Assembly (NCBI RefSeq): GCF_013031405.1
Contig: NZ_WPZY01000003.1
Span: 310,001 to 374,000 of the forward strand
Length of the DNA stretch: 64,000 bases
Direction of reading: 5' to 3'
DNA from: Ruegeria sp. HKCCD8929
GTDB taxonomy: Bacteria > Pseudomonadota > Alphaproteobacteria > Rhodobacterales > Rhodobacteraceae
The position numbers and the translations under genes are program-made. Of the stretch, positions 1 through 9,314 are shown piece by piece. How positions within the stretch are numbered: position 1 is the stretch's first letter; every line of letters begins with the position of its first letter. The notes below the pieces were generated by a model. The model saw nothing but the letters and a program-made list of their open reading frames with translations. It was not told the DNA's origin and did not search any database.

Positions 1-2931
1 TCCACGCACGCGCCCTCCTTCGGGGTCAAAGAACACCGGGTTCACCACTTCGCAGAGCGTCGTTACCCCGCGCAGCCCGTCCACCATCTTGACGATCTCG
101 CCATAGCGCGCCGGTCCGTCGGCCAGAAAGCCCAGCCCTAGCATGCTGCCCAGCGTCGGTGAGTAGCAGACCGAAGTGATATAGCCCTGGTCGTTCACAC
201 GAACCGGCTCGGCCTCTTCCTTGTAGAGATGCGCCCCGGCCAGCAATTCCCTGCTTTCGCCGATGGGCTTGAGCCCCACAAGCTGCTCTCGTCCGTCCTC
301 TTCCAGACCGGGACGCTCGGACATGGTCTTGCCGATGCAGTCCTTCTTGGCCGAAACCATCCGGCCCATGCCGATGTCGAAGGCAGTCGTGCGCCCGTGA
401 ATCTCGGCATGGGTGATGAACCCTTTCTCGATCCTGAGCACATTCAGCGCCTCCATCCCGTAGAGCCCGCCACCCAACGCCTCAGCCCGCTCGGTCAGCA
501 CGTCGAAGAGGCTAGCGCCATACCGCGCGGGCACTGCGATCTCATAGGCATGCTCACCCGAGAACGAGATGCGGAACAGCCGCCCCTCGACTCCCAGCAC
601 CTTGACAGGGCCACAGGCCATGAAGGGCCAGTCCTCATCGGTCAGCGGTGCCTCGAGCAGCCCGTTCATCAACTCGCGCGATTTCGGGCCGGCGGCGGCG
701 AACTGCGCCCATTGCTCAGTGACCGACGTGAACGCGACATCCAGATCGGGCCGCAGCCCCTGGGTCACAAATTCCAGATGCTTCATCACATCGCCCGCGC
801 CCGCCGTGGTGGTGGTCATCACATAGTGATGCTCGTCCAGCCGCGCAGTGGTGCCGTCATCCATCACATGCCCGTCCTCGCGCAGCATCAGGCCATAGCG
901 CGTGCGCCCCACCTTCAGCGTCGAGAACATGTTGGTATAGACGAAATCGAGAAACTCGCCCGCATCGGGCCCCTGAATGTCGATCTTACCCAAGGTCGAG
1001 ACATCGGCCACGCCCACCGCCTCACGCACCATCCGCACCTCGCGGTCGCAGGATTGCCGCCAGGTGGTTTCACCGGCCTTGGGGAAATAGCTCGGGCGAT
1101 ACCAGAGCCCCGCCTCGATCATCGGCGCCCCGCGCGCGACGGTCGCCTTGTGCGAGGTGGTGAAGCGCTGCGGCTTGAACCCCATCCCTTCGGCACCGGC
1201 ACCGAATGCGGCGATGGCGACCGGAGAATAGGGTGGGCGGAACGTGGTGGTCCCGGTCTCGGGTATCCCCCGCCCCGTCGCATCGGCCAGCACCGCCAGC
1301 GCGGCGACGTTCGAGTTCTTGCCCTGATCGGTCGCCATGCCTTGCGTGGTGTAGCGTTTCATGTGCTCGACCGAGCGGAAGTTCTCGACCGCCGCCTGTA
1401 TCACATCCTTGACGGTCACGTCGTTCTGGAAATCCAGCCACGCGCGGCCCTTGCCCGGCACGGCCCAGAGCGGCGCGATCTCATTCGGCGCATCCTCGGC
1501 CTGAGGCGGGGCTAGATTGGGCACCGTGAACCCCAGTTCACCCAGCGCCTCGCCTGCGGCAGCCGCCCCTTCGCGCAGACAAGCCGCGGTCGAGAACGCG
1601 CCGTTGCAGGCCCCGGCCACGACCATGCCCGGCACTGCGCCCGGCGTCGGCACGAAAGCAGCAATGTCGCGCTGCCAGGTGGGGCGCCCGTTCATGTGAC
1701 AGGTCAGATGCACGGACGGGTTCCACCCGCCGGTCATCGCCAGACAATCGGTCTGGATCTTCTCCTCGCCGCTCGGACGACGCACGGTGATGCTCTCCAA
1801 CCCCTTGCGCCCGGAACTGCCACAAACCTGCGCCCCACGCAGGACCGGATAGTCGTCCGACAAGGGCGCATCGTGGCGGCTGTCGATCACGGCGGCCACA
1901 TGCACACCTGCCTCCAATAGATCGCGCGCGGTACGGTGGATGTCGTCGGTATTGCCGAACACGGTCACGTTACGCCCCGCGCTCACACCCCACCGGTTGA
2001 GATAGGCCCGCACCGCGCCCGCGTTCATGATCCCGGGCCGGTCATTGTCACGGAACGCCACGGGCCGCTCCAGCGCCCCCGCCGCCAGCACCGAGCGCTT
2101 GGCCACGATGTGCCAGAACGTCTCGAGCGGCGCGCCATGGGGGCGGCGCCCTTCGTGATGCAGTACCCGCTCCAGCGCACCATAGGTGCCCTGATCATAG
2201 GCACCCGCCACCGTGGTTCGGGTCATCAGGCGCACATTGTCCATCGCCCCGAGTTCGGCCAGAACCTCATCGGCCCAGACAGGGCCGGGCTTGCCGTCGA
2301 CCTCATAGGTCTCGGCCAGCAGACGGCCGCCCATGCGGCTGCCCTCATCGGCCAGGATCACATCCGCCCCAGCCCGGCCCGCCACCAGCGCCGCTATCAA
2401 CCCGGCAGGCCCGGCGCCGATCACCAACAGATCGCAGAACGCATAGGCGCGCTCATATTTGTCCACATTGTCCTGACCCGAGAGCGCGCCCAGCCCCGCC
2501 GCGCGCCGGATCGCGGGCTCATAAACCTTTTCCCAAAAACTCTTGGGCCACATGAAGGTCTTGTAATAGAACCCCGCGCCAAAGAAGGGTGCGGCCAGAT
2601 CGTTCATCCCCAACACATCGAAATTCAGCGACGGCCAGCGGTTTTGGCTGCGTGCGTCAAGCCCGGCATAGATCTCCTGCATGGTCGCCCGCACATTGGG
2701 CTCCTGCGAGGCGCCCTGCCCCACGGTCACCAGCGCGTTCGGCTCTTCGCTGCCCGCCGTCAGCACTCCGCGCGGGCGGTGATACTTGAACGAGCGTCCC
2801 ATCAACCGGATGCCATTGGCCAGCAGGGCCGAGGCCAGCGTGTCGCCCTCATACCCGGAGTAGCGCACGCCATCGAACAGGAACGGCACCGATTTCGACC
2901 GGTCCAGCAGGCCCCTGCCATCCACCCTCAT
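1..2931 (-). CDS. soxA: Sarcosine oxidase alpha subunit, heterotetrameric type (3' end beyond window)
   Basis: Large FAD/NAD subunit of heterotetrameric sarcosine oxidase, which demethylates sarcosine to glycine, transferring the methyl group as methylene-THF and making H2O2. Residues 18-70 form the N-terminal ferredoxin-like fold with the family signature GRSFKYHRPRG. A dinucleotide-binding motif, VIGAGPAGL, lies near residues 170-178, and a GcvT-like aminomethyltransferase domain fills the C-terminal 400 residues. The start is the ATG that overlaps the soxD stop by 4 bp (ATGA). 977 codons are visible; the frame is still open at base 1, so roughly the last 30 residues of a normal ~1000-residue SoxA, and probably soxG, lie outside. 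Last cistron visible of soxB-soxD-soxA. Family assignment is secure. Confidence 0.96.
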   Translation of the reverse strand, partial: MRVDGRGLLDRSKSVPFLFDGVRYSGYEGDTLASALLANGIRLMGRSFKYHRPRGVLTAGSEEPNALVTVGQGASQEPNVRATMQEIYAGLDARSQNRWPSLNFDVLGMNDLAAPFFGAGFYYKTFMWPKSFWEKVYEPAIRRAAGLGALSGQDNVDKYERAYAFCDLLVIGAGPAGLIAALVAGRAGADVILADEGSRMGGRLLAETYEVDGKPGPVWADEVLAELGAMDNVRLMTRTTVAGAYDQGTYGALERVLHHEGRRPHGAPLETFWHIVAKRSVLAAGALERPVAFRDNDRPGIMNAGAVRAYLNRWGVSAGRNVTVFGNTDDIHRTARDLLEAGVHVAAVIDSRHDAPLSDDYPVLRGAQVCGSSGRKGLESITVRRPSGEEKIQTDCLAMTGGWNPSVHLTCHMNGRPTWQRDIAAFVPTPGAVPGMVVAGACNGAFSTAACLREGAAAAGEALGELGFTVPNLAPPQAEDAPNEIAPLWAVPGKGRAWLDFQNDVTVKDVIQAAVENFRSVEHMKRYTTQGMATDQGKNSNVAALAVLADATGRGIPETGTTTFRPPYSPVAIAAFGAGAEGMGFKPQRFTTSHKATVARGAPMIEAGLWYRPSYFPKAGETTWRQSCDREVRMVREAVGVADVSTLGKIDIQGPDAGEFLDFVYTNMFSTLKVGRTRYGLMLREDGHVMDDGTTARLDEHHYVMTTTTAGAGDVMKHLEFVTQGLRPDLDVAFTSVTEQWAQFAAAGPKSRELMNGLLEAPLTDEDWPFMACGPVKVLGVEGRLFRISFSGEHAYEIAVPARYGASLFDVLTERAEALGGGLYGMEALNVLRIEKGFITHAEIHGRTTAFDIGMGRMVSAKKDCIGKTMSERPGLEEDGREQLVGLKPIGESRELLAGAHLYKEEAEPVRVNDQGYITSVCYSPTLGSMLGLGFLADGPARYGEIVKMVDGLRGVTTLCEVVNPVFFDPEGGRVRG

Positions 2932-3191
2932 GACCGCGCCTCCGATGCCAGTTCGGAGCCCAGAACCTCATGAGTCACGGTATTGCGGGTCACCACCACC
3001 CAGGCGCCGCAGCCGCTCTCGTGATACCACAGGTCTCGCGTCACCCCCGCCGGATTCTCGCGCAGATAGACGAAATTGTCCCACGCTTCCTCCCCGGCAT
3101 CCGGTGCCGGCCGGTCCAGATCCACGGCGGCACCACGATAATAGAACTCCCGGCGGTCCCGCTCGCCGCAATGCGGACAGGTGATCCTCAT
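2928..3191 (-). CDS. soxD: Sarcosine oxidase delta subunit
   Basis: Small (87 aa) zinc-binding subunit of heterotetrameric sarcosine oxidase. The expected four ligands are visible: Cys5 and Cys8 in MRITCPHCGER, then His57 and Cys61 in WYHESGCGAW, matching the three-Cys one-His site known in the family. It lies between soxB and soxA, overlapping the soxA start by 4 bp, so translational coupling is likely. The ATG start is preceded about 20 bp upstream by a copy of the dispersed AT-rich intergenic motif described separately. Confidence 0.95.
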   Translation of the reverse strand: MRITCPHCGERDRREFYYRGAAVDLDRPAPDAGEEAWDNFVYLRENPAGVTRDLWYHESGCGAWVVVTRNTVTHEVLGSELASEARS

Positions 3192-3205
3192 GGCCGCGCC
3201 CCCAT

Positions 3206-3227
3206 CTTCATCTTTTTACAAATACTC
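3206..3227 (-). repeat. Dispersed AT-rich intergenic motif, copy 1
   Basis: Read on the minus strand this is GAGTATTT, two variable bases, then AAAAAGATGAAG. It lies between the soxB stop and the soxD start in the direction of transcription. The same core occurs at 14338-14359 and 24940-24961, always co-oriented with flanking genes. The function is unknown to me. Confidence 0.7.
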
Positions 3228-3251
3228 AAATTCGACATCTGCCACGCGCCC

Positions 3252-4505
3252 CTAGTGCAGGTTGTGCTGAGAGCCCTTGCCCTCTTCATCGATGATCCCG
3301 CGCCCGGTCCGGAACCGATCCAGGCGGAACCGCGTGGCATTCTCGTGATACCGATCCGTAGCGATCAGATGCGCAAACACATTCCCCGAGCCCGGCACCG
3401 CCTTGAACCCGCCATAGTTCCAGCCGCAGTTCAGATAGAGCCCGTCGATATGGGTTCGGTCGATGATCGGAGAGCCGTCGGGCGACATGTCCATGATCCC
3501 ACCCCAACTGCGCAGCACCTTGGCCTTGCCGATCATCGGCATCAGCGCCATGCCCGCCTCCATCACGTTTTCCACCGTGGGCAGGTTACCGCGCGCCGCA
3601 TATGAGGCGTAGAAATCCAGGTCGCCGCCAAAGACAAGGCCACCCTTGTCCGACTGGCTGATATAGAAGTGGCCCATGCCAAAGGTCACCACATGGTCGA
3701 TGCAGGGCTTCAGCCCCTCGGTGACAAAGGCCTGCAACACGTGGCTTTCGATCGGCAGGCGCATCCCCGCCATGGCCGCCACCTGACCCGACCGGCCCGC
3801 AACCACCATAGCCACCTTCTTGGCCCGGATCGCGCCGCGCGAGGTCTGCACGCCGCGGACCGCACCGTTCTCGATGTCGATACCGGTGACCTCGCAATTC
3901 TGGATCAGGTCGACGCCCCTCTGATCGGCGCCCCGTGCAAAACCCCACGCCACCGCGTCGTGGCGCGCGGTGCCGCCGCGCGGGTGGTAGAGCCCGCCAT
4001 ATAGCGGAAAGCGCAGATTGTCGTGGTTCAGATAGGGCAGCATCTTGCGCAACTCTTCGCGGTCCAGCAGGATCGCATCGTCCCCCTGGCTGATCATCAT
4101 GTTCCCGCGCCGCGCCGCCGCGTCCCGCTGCCCGTCGGAGTGGAACAGGTTGATGATCCCCCGCTGCGAATGCATCAAGTTATAGTTCAGATCCTCTTCC
4201 AGCCCCTCCCACAGTTTCAACGAGTGCGAATAGAACTCGGAATTACCCTGCAGGAAGTAATTGGCCCGCACGATGGTGGTGTTCCGTCCCACATTGCCGC
4301 CACCCAGATAGCCCTTTTCGAGCACCGCCACATTGGTCAGCCCATGCTCCTTGGCCAGGTAATAGGCCGTGGCCAGACCATGCCCGCCGCCGCCGATGAT
4401 GACGACGTCGTACTCGGCCTTGGGCTCGGGATCGCGCCAATGCGGCGTCCAGCCCTTGTTGCCGGTCAAGCCTTCCTTCAGAATTCGGAGCGCTGAAAAC
4501 CGCAT
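3252..4505 (-). CDS. soxB: Sarcosine oxidase beta subunit
   Basis: Catalytic beta subunit (417 aa) of heterotetrameric sarcosine oxidase, which binds non-covalent FAD and covalent FMN and oxidises the N-methyl group of sarcosine. The FAD-binding glycine motif IIGGGGHG is at residues 36-43. His174, in GLYHPRGG, is at the position of the covalent FMN histidine known for this family. The chosen ATG begins MRFSALRILKEG, the conserved SoxB N-terminus; the frame stays open upstream for about 150 codons, but that extension is not conserved-looking. First cistron of the sox operon. Confidence 0.96.
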   Translation of the reverse strand: MRFSALRILKEGLTGNKGWTPHWRDPEPKAEYDVVIIGGGGHGLATAYYLAKEHGLTNVAVLEKGYLGGGNVGRNTTIVRANYFLQGNSEFYSHSLKLWEGLEEDLNYNLMHSQRGIINLFHSDGQRDAAARRGNMMISQGDDAILLDREELRKMLPYLNHDNLRFPLYGGLYHPRGGTARHDAVAWGFARGADQRGVDLIQNCEVTGIDIENGAVRGVQTSRGAIRAKKVAMVVAGRSGQVAAMAGMRLPIESHVLQAFVTEGLKPCIDHVVTFGMGHFYISQSDKGGLVFGGDLDFYASYAARGNLPTVENVMEAGMALMPMIGKAKVLRSWGGIMDMSPDGSPIIDRTHIDGLYLNCGWNYGGFKAVPGSGNVFAHLIATDRYHENATRFRLDRFRTGRGIIDEEGKGSQHNLH

Positions 4506-4579
4506 GTGCTCTCCCCTTGTCGCAGGCTGAAACTGAACCACCGGGAAATACCTATCAACCCGCCATGGGCCGGGCCATA

Positions 4580-4600
4580 TCGCTTTTCGACAAATACTGT
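4580..4600 (-). repeat. Degenerate copy of the dispersed AT-rich motif
   Basis: Minus strand reads CAGTATTTGTCGAAAAGCGA, close to the GAGTATTT...AAAAAGATGAAG motif but with several changes. It sits between two co-directional genes like the other copies. Listed as a possible decayed copy only. Confidence 0.3.
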
Positions 4601-4674
4601 CCCACGCGCGACCGTTTTCGCCGTGCTTGAGACACGCAGCGCACGGTGGATGGCCTCGAGACCCAACCTGCAGG

Positions 4675-4708
4675 TTCAAAAACAAAACGCGCCCCAAATG
4701 GAGCGCGT
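4675..4708 (-). terminator. Rho-independent terminator of the glutamate dehydrogenase gene
   Basis: On the minus strand a 9-bp stem (ACGCGCTCC with GGGGCGCGT, one G-U pair) closes a four-base ATTT loop and is followed by TTTTGTTTTTG. It starts about 26 bp past the dehydrogenase stop and separates it from soxB. Classic stem plus U-tract. Confidence 0.85.
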
Positions 4709-4734
4709 CTCGGCTCTGTTTGATCGCGGAGACC

Positions 4735-6165
4735 CTACAGACCTTTGGCCCGATAGCTCTTGGCCACCTTGTCAATCGCCACGATGTAGGCCGCGGTCCG
4801 CAGATCCCCAACGTCCGACCGGTCATGCCAGACCTCGGCCATCGACTGATAGGCGATCCGCATCGTGTCATCAAGGCCCGAGCGCACCAACTCCAGCTCC
4901 CCAGCCCCGCGCAGATACTGAGCCTTGAAGTTCGGTGACATCGACCAAGCATCGCCCAGATAACGGTCCAATCGCTGTAGCTCGCTCACAATCAGTTCAT
5001 GGCGTGCCTCTTCCTGGCGGCGCTGCATACGGCCAAAGCGGATGTGACTGAGGTTCTTGACCCATTCGAAATAGGACACAGTCACCCCGCCAGCATTGGC
5101 ATACATGTCAGGGATAATCACGGTGCCCTTCTTGCGCAGAATCTCGTCGGCGCCAGCGGTGACAGGCCCGTTTGCCGCCTCGATGATCAGCGGCGCCTTG
5201 ACCCGATCCGCGTTGGATAGGTTGATCACCCCTTCCAGCGCGGCAGGAACGAGAATATCGCATTCTTCCTCAAGCACGGTCCCGCCGTCAGGCACATGCG
5301 TGGCGTCGGGGAACCCGGTCACACCGCCATGCTTGACAATCCATTGCCGCACCGCCTCGACATCCAGGCCGTCCGTGTCGAACAGGGCGCCGTCCCGTTC
5401 GATAATGCCGATGATCTTGGAGCCATCCTCTTCGCTCAGGAACTTGGCGGCGTGGTAGCCCACGTTTCCAAGCCCCTGCACGATCACCCGCTTGCCGTCC
5501 AGCGAACCCTCAAGGCCCGCAGCCGCCACATCCTTGGGATGCCGGAAGAACTCGCGCAGCGCGTATTGGACCCCTCGGCCCGTGGCCTCAACACGCCCGG
5601 CGATCCCGCCCGCATTCAGCGGCTTGCCGGTCACACAGGCGCGCGAGTTGATGTCGGTCGTGTTCATCCGCGCATACTGATCCGCGATCCACGCCATCTC
5701 ACGCTCGCCCGTCCCCATGTCGGGGGCTGGCACATTCTGAGAAGGGTTGATCAGATCGCGCTTGGCCAGTTCATAGGCAAAGCGGCGGGTGATCTGCTCC
5801 ATCTCATATTCTTCGTACTCGCGGGGATCGATGCACAATCCGCCCTTTGAACCGCCAAACGGCGCTTCGACCAGCGCGCATTTGTATGTCATCAGCGCGG
5901 CCAGCGCCTCGACCTCATCCTGGTTCACAGCGGTCGCGAAACGGATGCCGCCCTTGACGGGCTCCATATGCTCGGAATGCACCGATCTGTACCCCACGAA
6001 GGTGTGCATCTGCCCACGTAAGCGCACCCCGAACCGGACCGTATAGGTCGCGTTGCAAACGCGGATTTTCTCTTCGAGGCCAGGCGGCAAATCCATAAGG
6101 GCCGCCGCCCTGTTGAACATCAGATCCACACTCTCGCGAAAGCTGGGTTCGGTTGTTCGGGTCAT
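4735..6165 (-). CDS. Glutamate dehydrogenase (Glu/Leu/Phe/Val dehydrogenase family)
   Basis: 476-residue amino-acid dehydrogenase of the GluDH superfamily, reversibly converting glutamate to 2-oxoglutarate and ammonia. The N-terminal dimerisation domain carries the conserved substrate-binding stretches VKGGIRFA and CALVEAPFGGSKGG (catalytic lysine). The central segment VPAPDMGTGEREM follows, and the Rossmann domain has the NAD-binding motif VQGLGNVGYHAA. The length is somewhat above the ~420 typical of bacterial NAD-GDHs. It has its own downstream terminator and a long upstream region, so it is probably monocistronic. Cofactor preference cannot be read from sequence alone. Confidence 0.9.
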   Translation of the reverse strand: MTRTTEPSFRESVDLMFNRAAALMDLPPGLEEKIRVCNATYTVRFGVRLRGQMHTFVGYRSVHSEHMEPVKGGIRFATAVNQDEVEALAALMTYKCALVEAPFGGSKGGLCIDPREYEEYEMEQITRRFAYELAKRDLINPSQNVPAPDMGTGEREMAWIADQYARMNTTDINSRACVTGKPLNAGGIAGRVEATGRGVQYALREFFRHPKDVAAAGLEGSLDGKRVIVQGLGNVGYHAAKFLSEEDGSKIIGIIERDGALFDTDGLDVEAVRQWIVKHGGVTGFPDATHVPDGGTVLEEECDILVPAALEGVINLSNADRVKAPLIIEAANGPVTAGADEILRKKGTVIIPDMYANAGGVTVSYFEWVKNLSHIRFGRMQRRQEEARHELIVSELQRLDRYLGDAWSMSPNFKAQYLRGAGELELVRSGLDDTMRIAYQSMAEVWHDRSDVGDLRTAAYIVAIDKVAKSYRAKGL

Positions 6166-6489
6166 GCAATCCTCCCTGCCCGTTTCCGACTCACGTCATG
6201 GCGTTTTGTCGCACCCAGCTTATGACGGTTCAATTAAGAAGTGCCAATTTTTTCGGCAAAGGCTTTGGTCTGTTTACATTTTATTAGCGAGTCGGGCTTC
6301 TCATCGGCGAGGGCGTGTCATTGTCCCATGCTGAGAAACAGAAATCCGCCAGCGGCGCAAAGTATCCCCCGTTTCTGCACAATAATGGCTATATAGCAAC
6401 AACTTCGCCCAAATCCTGCCATCTTCTATCTATAGTTTTCTCAGGTCAATTTATCTAAGGTCGGCTGCTCGGCCATCAGAGGGTTTGTC
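6166..6489. other. Divergent intergenic region
   Basis: 324-bp AT-richer gap between the divergent glutamate dehydrogenase and Tad-like genes. It must carry promoters for both. I see no convincing -35/-10 pair, small ORF, RNA or clear inverted repeat. A GAGGG about 5-9 bases upstream of the ATG at 6490 is the likely ribosome binding site of the plus-strand operon. Confidence 0.4.
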
Positions 6490-8205
6490 ATGCGCATGGG
6501 TTCTTGGAAGTCGGTGGTTGAACAAAAGAAAACAGCCCCTTTTGCCAGATCGGAGATCGGAAAGTTCGCGTCCGGCGAGGATGGCAGCATGACGATCAAC
6601 GCACTTTTCCTCTTTATCACCATCCTGGCGATCACCGGTCTGGGCGTCGACCTGATGCGCTTCGAGCGGAACCGGTCAATCCTGCAATACACCGTCGACA
6701 GGGCAGTGCTGGCGGCGGCTGACCTCGACCAGACGATTCCTCCGCAACAGGTGGTCGAGGCTTATTTGGACAAAGCCGGTCTGGGCGAATACCTCACTGG
6801 CGTGGATGTGCAGGAAAGCATCGGCTACCGGAAAGTGACGGCGACCGCCGAGATGGAGGTTCCAACGCATTTTGTGAACTTCACCGGCGTTCGGTCGTTC
6901 AGCGCACCGGCTGCAAGCGCGGCTGAGGAAAGCATCGGCGGCGTCGAGATCTCGCTGGTGCTGGACGTGTCAGGCTCAATGAACAGCAACAACCGGCTGC
7001 CGCGGCTGAAGGTTGCGGCCAAGGAATTCGTGGACCAGATGATCGAGAACTCCGAGGACGGCAAGCTCTCGATTTCCATTATTCCCTATGCATCGCAAGT
7101 TTCGGTGCCGGATAGCATTTTTGACCAGCTCAACGTGTCCACCGAGCACGACTATTCCAACTGCGTGAACTTCACGTCTTCGCAGTTCTCGAGCCGCACG
7201 CTTTCACCGACGGATCCGCTGACGCGCACGATGCATTTCGATCCCTGGTACAATTATGATGCCCGCATCAACGCATCTCCAGACATTTTGGGCGAAGGTA
7301 CGAGTTCCGGTTCCTCATTGCCGGTCTGTGAAGCGCGCGAGTCCCGCGAGATTTTGCCGCTGCAAAAAGACGCAACCGTGCTCAAAAACTACATCGAAGG
7401 CTTCATTGCCCGTGGCAATACCTCGCTGGAAATCGGCATGAAATGGGGCACCGCCCTTCTGGACCCGAGCATGCGTCCTGTTGTTTCGCAGTTGGCGGCC
7501 AACAACGAAATCCCCAGTGTTTTCGGCGACCGCCCTGGCGCATATGGCACAAGCGAAACCCTCAAGGTCATCGTGCTGATGACCGACGGGGCAAACACCA
7601 CACAATACTATATTCCTGAAGGTTATCGTGGGGACAACTCCACAGTCTGGTGGAACGAACAGGCAAAGAGGTACTCCACCTTTGACGAAAACAACAACCG
7701 CTACTATTGGGACAATGCCACTTCCGAGTTGGACGCGCTCAGCAATTGGCAGGACCACGCGTACGGTAACGGCACATACGAGCGTTGCATCAGCACAAAC
7801 CAGTGGGGCAACTGCACTGACACTCGTGAAACGGAAGAAACTGGAACCGCCACTGAACTCTCCTTTGGGGAACTCTGGGCCTATACCTCGATTTTGAGCA
7901 ACTATTATACGAACTTTCAGCCTTGGATGGGTTCGGCGGCGAACTATCCGTGGTACTATGATATTCGCAAAGGCATCGATGCCGGCGTCAAAAACTCGCG
8001 CACTCAGTCCATCTGCTCGGCAGCCAAGGACGCGGGCGTGATTGTATACACAATAGGCTTTGAAGCGCCGTCCGGCGGTGTCTACCAGCTGCAAAACTGC
8101 GCCAGCTCGGACAGCCATTACTATGAGACGGAACCAGGTGTAAGCATCTCGGATGTGTTTGCCTCGATCGCATCGTCGATCCGCAAGCTGAGGCTGACTC
8201 AATGA
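6490..8205 (+). CDS. TadG-like protein with von Willebrand factor A domain
   Basis: 571 residues. A basic N-terminus is followed by one hydrophobic segment (residues about 36-54, with the GSMTINALFLF pseudopilin-like start typical of the TadG N-terminal domain). A VWA domain then carries an intact MIDAS motif D159-x-S161-x-S163 (LVLDVSGSM) and a later VLMTDGAN. A Tyr/Trp/Asn-rich insert lies between about residues 370 and 490, and the VWA fold resumes with VIVYTIGFE. Family knowledge: Tad/Flp pilus systems export such proteins to the cell surface for adhesion or fibre stability. The first two genes overlap by 4 bp and the third follows 3 bp later, so this is a three-gene operon. The core tad secretion genes are not in the window. 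Confidence 0.85.
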   Translation: MRMGSWKSVVEQKKTAPFARSEIGKFASGEDGSMTINALFLFITILAITGLGVDLMRFERNRSILQYTVDRAVLAAADLDQTIPPQQVVEAYLDKAGLGEYLTGVDVQESIGYRKVTATAEMEVPTHFVNFTGVRSFSAPAASAAEESIGGVEISLVLDVSGSMNSNNRLPRLKVAAKEFVDQMIENSEDGKLSISIIPYASQVSVPDSIFDQLNVSTEHDYSNCVNFTSSQFSSRTLSPTDPLTRTMHFDPWYNYDARINASPDILGEGTSSGSSLPVCEARESREILPLQKDATVLKNYIEGFIARGNTSLEIGMKWGTALLDPSMRPVVSQLAANNEIPSVFGDRPGAYGTSETLKVIVLMTDGANTTQYYIPEGYRGDNSTVWWNEQAKRYSTFDENNNRYYWDNATSELDALSNWQDHAYGNGTYERCISTNQWGNCTDTRETEETGTATELSFGELWAYTSILSNYYTNFQPWMGSAANYPWYYDIRKGIDAGVKNSRTQSICSAAKDAGVIVYTIGFEAPSGGVYQLQNCASSDSHYYETEPGVSISDVFASIASSIRKLRLTQ

Positions 8206-8738
8206 TCCGCCGTGTGGCAAACTTTCTGCGCCGCTTCCGGCGCAACGAATCCGGCAACATCGTCGTTGAATTTGTCATTGTCTTTCCGATCGTCATGGTG
8301 ACTGCGCTCTCTGGGATCGAGTTGGGCTTTGTCGCTCTTAACCACGCGATGCTTGAGCGGGCCGTGGACCTGACGGTCAGGGACATTCGCATCGGAACCG
8401 GCACGGCCTTTACCCATGACGCGATCAAGGACACCGTTTGCGTTCGAGCGGCTTTCATCCCGAATTGTGACGCCAACCTGAAGTTGGAAATGATACAGCT
8501 GGATCCGTTTGCCGGTGTAGCCCTGCCCGCCGATCCGGATTGCACGGACAAATCGGAAGAGGTCCGGCCGGTCCGTTCATTCGCAAACGGGCAGAGCAAC
8601 GAACTGATGGTACTGCGCGCATGCGCAAAAATCTCGCCCGTTTTTCCGACCTCCGCACTTGGCCGGAGGCTTGGGGATAATGCAGACGGGCAATACGCGC
8701 TGACGGCCACGACCGTTTTTGTTCAGGAGCCGAGGTAA
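8202..8738 (+). CDS. TadE-like minor pseudopilin
   Basis: 178 aa. A short Arg-rich cytoplasmic leader, the motif ESGNIVVEFVIVFPI with the conserved Glu five residues after the glycine, and one membrane helix (about 20-42) mark the TadE family of Flp pilus pseudopilins. The rest is a periplasmic domain with several cysteines that could form disulfides. The ATG overlaps the upstream stop (ATGA), so coupled translation with the VWA protein is expected. Confidence 0.82.
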   Translation: MIRRVANFLRRFRRNESGNIVVEFVIVFPIVMVTALSGIELGFVALNHAMLERAVDLTVRDIRIGTGTAFTHDAIKDTVCVRAAFIPNCDANLKLEMIQLDPFAGVALPADPDCTDKSEEVRPVRSFANGQSNELMVLRACAKISPVFPTSALGRRLGDNADGQYALTATTVFVQEPR

Positions 8739-8741
8739 GAC

Positions 8742-9314
8742 ATGTTCATGGCTAAACTCCGCAACCACCTGAGGAAATTCGCACGAGATACCGAAGGGGT
8801 CATCGCGATTGAGACGATGCTCACCCTTCCCATCATCTTCTGGACCATTATCGGGTGTTACACCTTTTTCGATGCGTACCGGCAGAGCGCATCGAACCTG
8901 AAAGCCGCTTACACGATTGGAGACCTGATTTCCCGCGAAACCCAGGAGATCGACGAAACTTACGTGGATTCGATGCATCAGCTGATGCAGATCATGATCC
9001 GCAACACCGAAAACGTAAGCATGCGTCTGACCCTCATCGCCTTTGACGAGGAGGAAGACAGACACTTCGTCAGATGGTCGACCGTGCGAGGATTCGATAC
9101 TGAATGGACCGACGGCAACATCCATCTGATGCGCGACCGGCTGCCGCCCATGCCCAACGCCGACACTCTGATCGTTGTTGAAACCAGCAACGACTTTCAG
9201 CCACCGCTGGTCTTTGGTGTCTTGTTCAATTGGGGCCTCATTGGTGAGATCGAGCTGAACAACTTCATCTTCACCCGTCCCCGTTTCACCAACGAGATTG
9301 CGGCCAGCGTTTAA
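8742..9314 (+). CDS. Second TadE-like pseudopilin
   Basis: 190 aa with a TadE-type N-terminus: charged leader, EGVIAIETMLTLPIIFW, Glu24 in the position used by prepilin-like proteins, one helix, then a periplasmic domain. Third gene of the TadG-TadE-TadE unit, 3 bp after the previous stop. Its 3' end overlaps by 4 bp the end of the convergent gene at 9311-9787. It differs in sequence from the first TadE-like protein, so they probably act as a pair rather than as a recent duplication. Confidence 0.8.
   Translation: MFMAKLRNHLRKFARDTEGVIAIETMLTLPIIFWTIIGCYTFFDAYRQSASNLKAAYTIGDLISRETQEIDETYVDSMHQLMQIMIRNTENVSMRLTLIAFDEEEDRHFVRWSTVRGFDTEWTDGNIHLMRDRLPPMPNADTLIVVETSNDFQPPLVFGVLFNWGLIGEIELNNFIFTRPRFTNEIAASV

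Noticed and set aside
229..1515. Long open frame on the plus strand inside the sox region
   Set aside because: It is antisense to the clearly conserved soxA and has Arg/His/Pro-rich composition typical of GC-rich shadow frames; no domain is visible.
7315..8220. 301-codon frame antisense to the TadG-like gene
   Set aside because: It overlaps entirely with a gene having a clear VWA motif and start-stop coupling to the next gene; no independent evidence.
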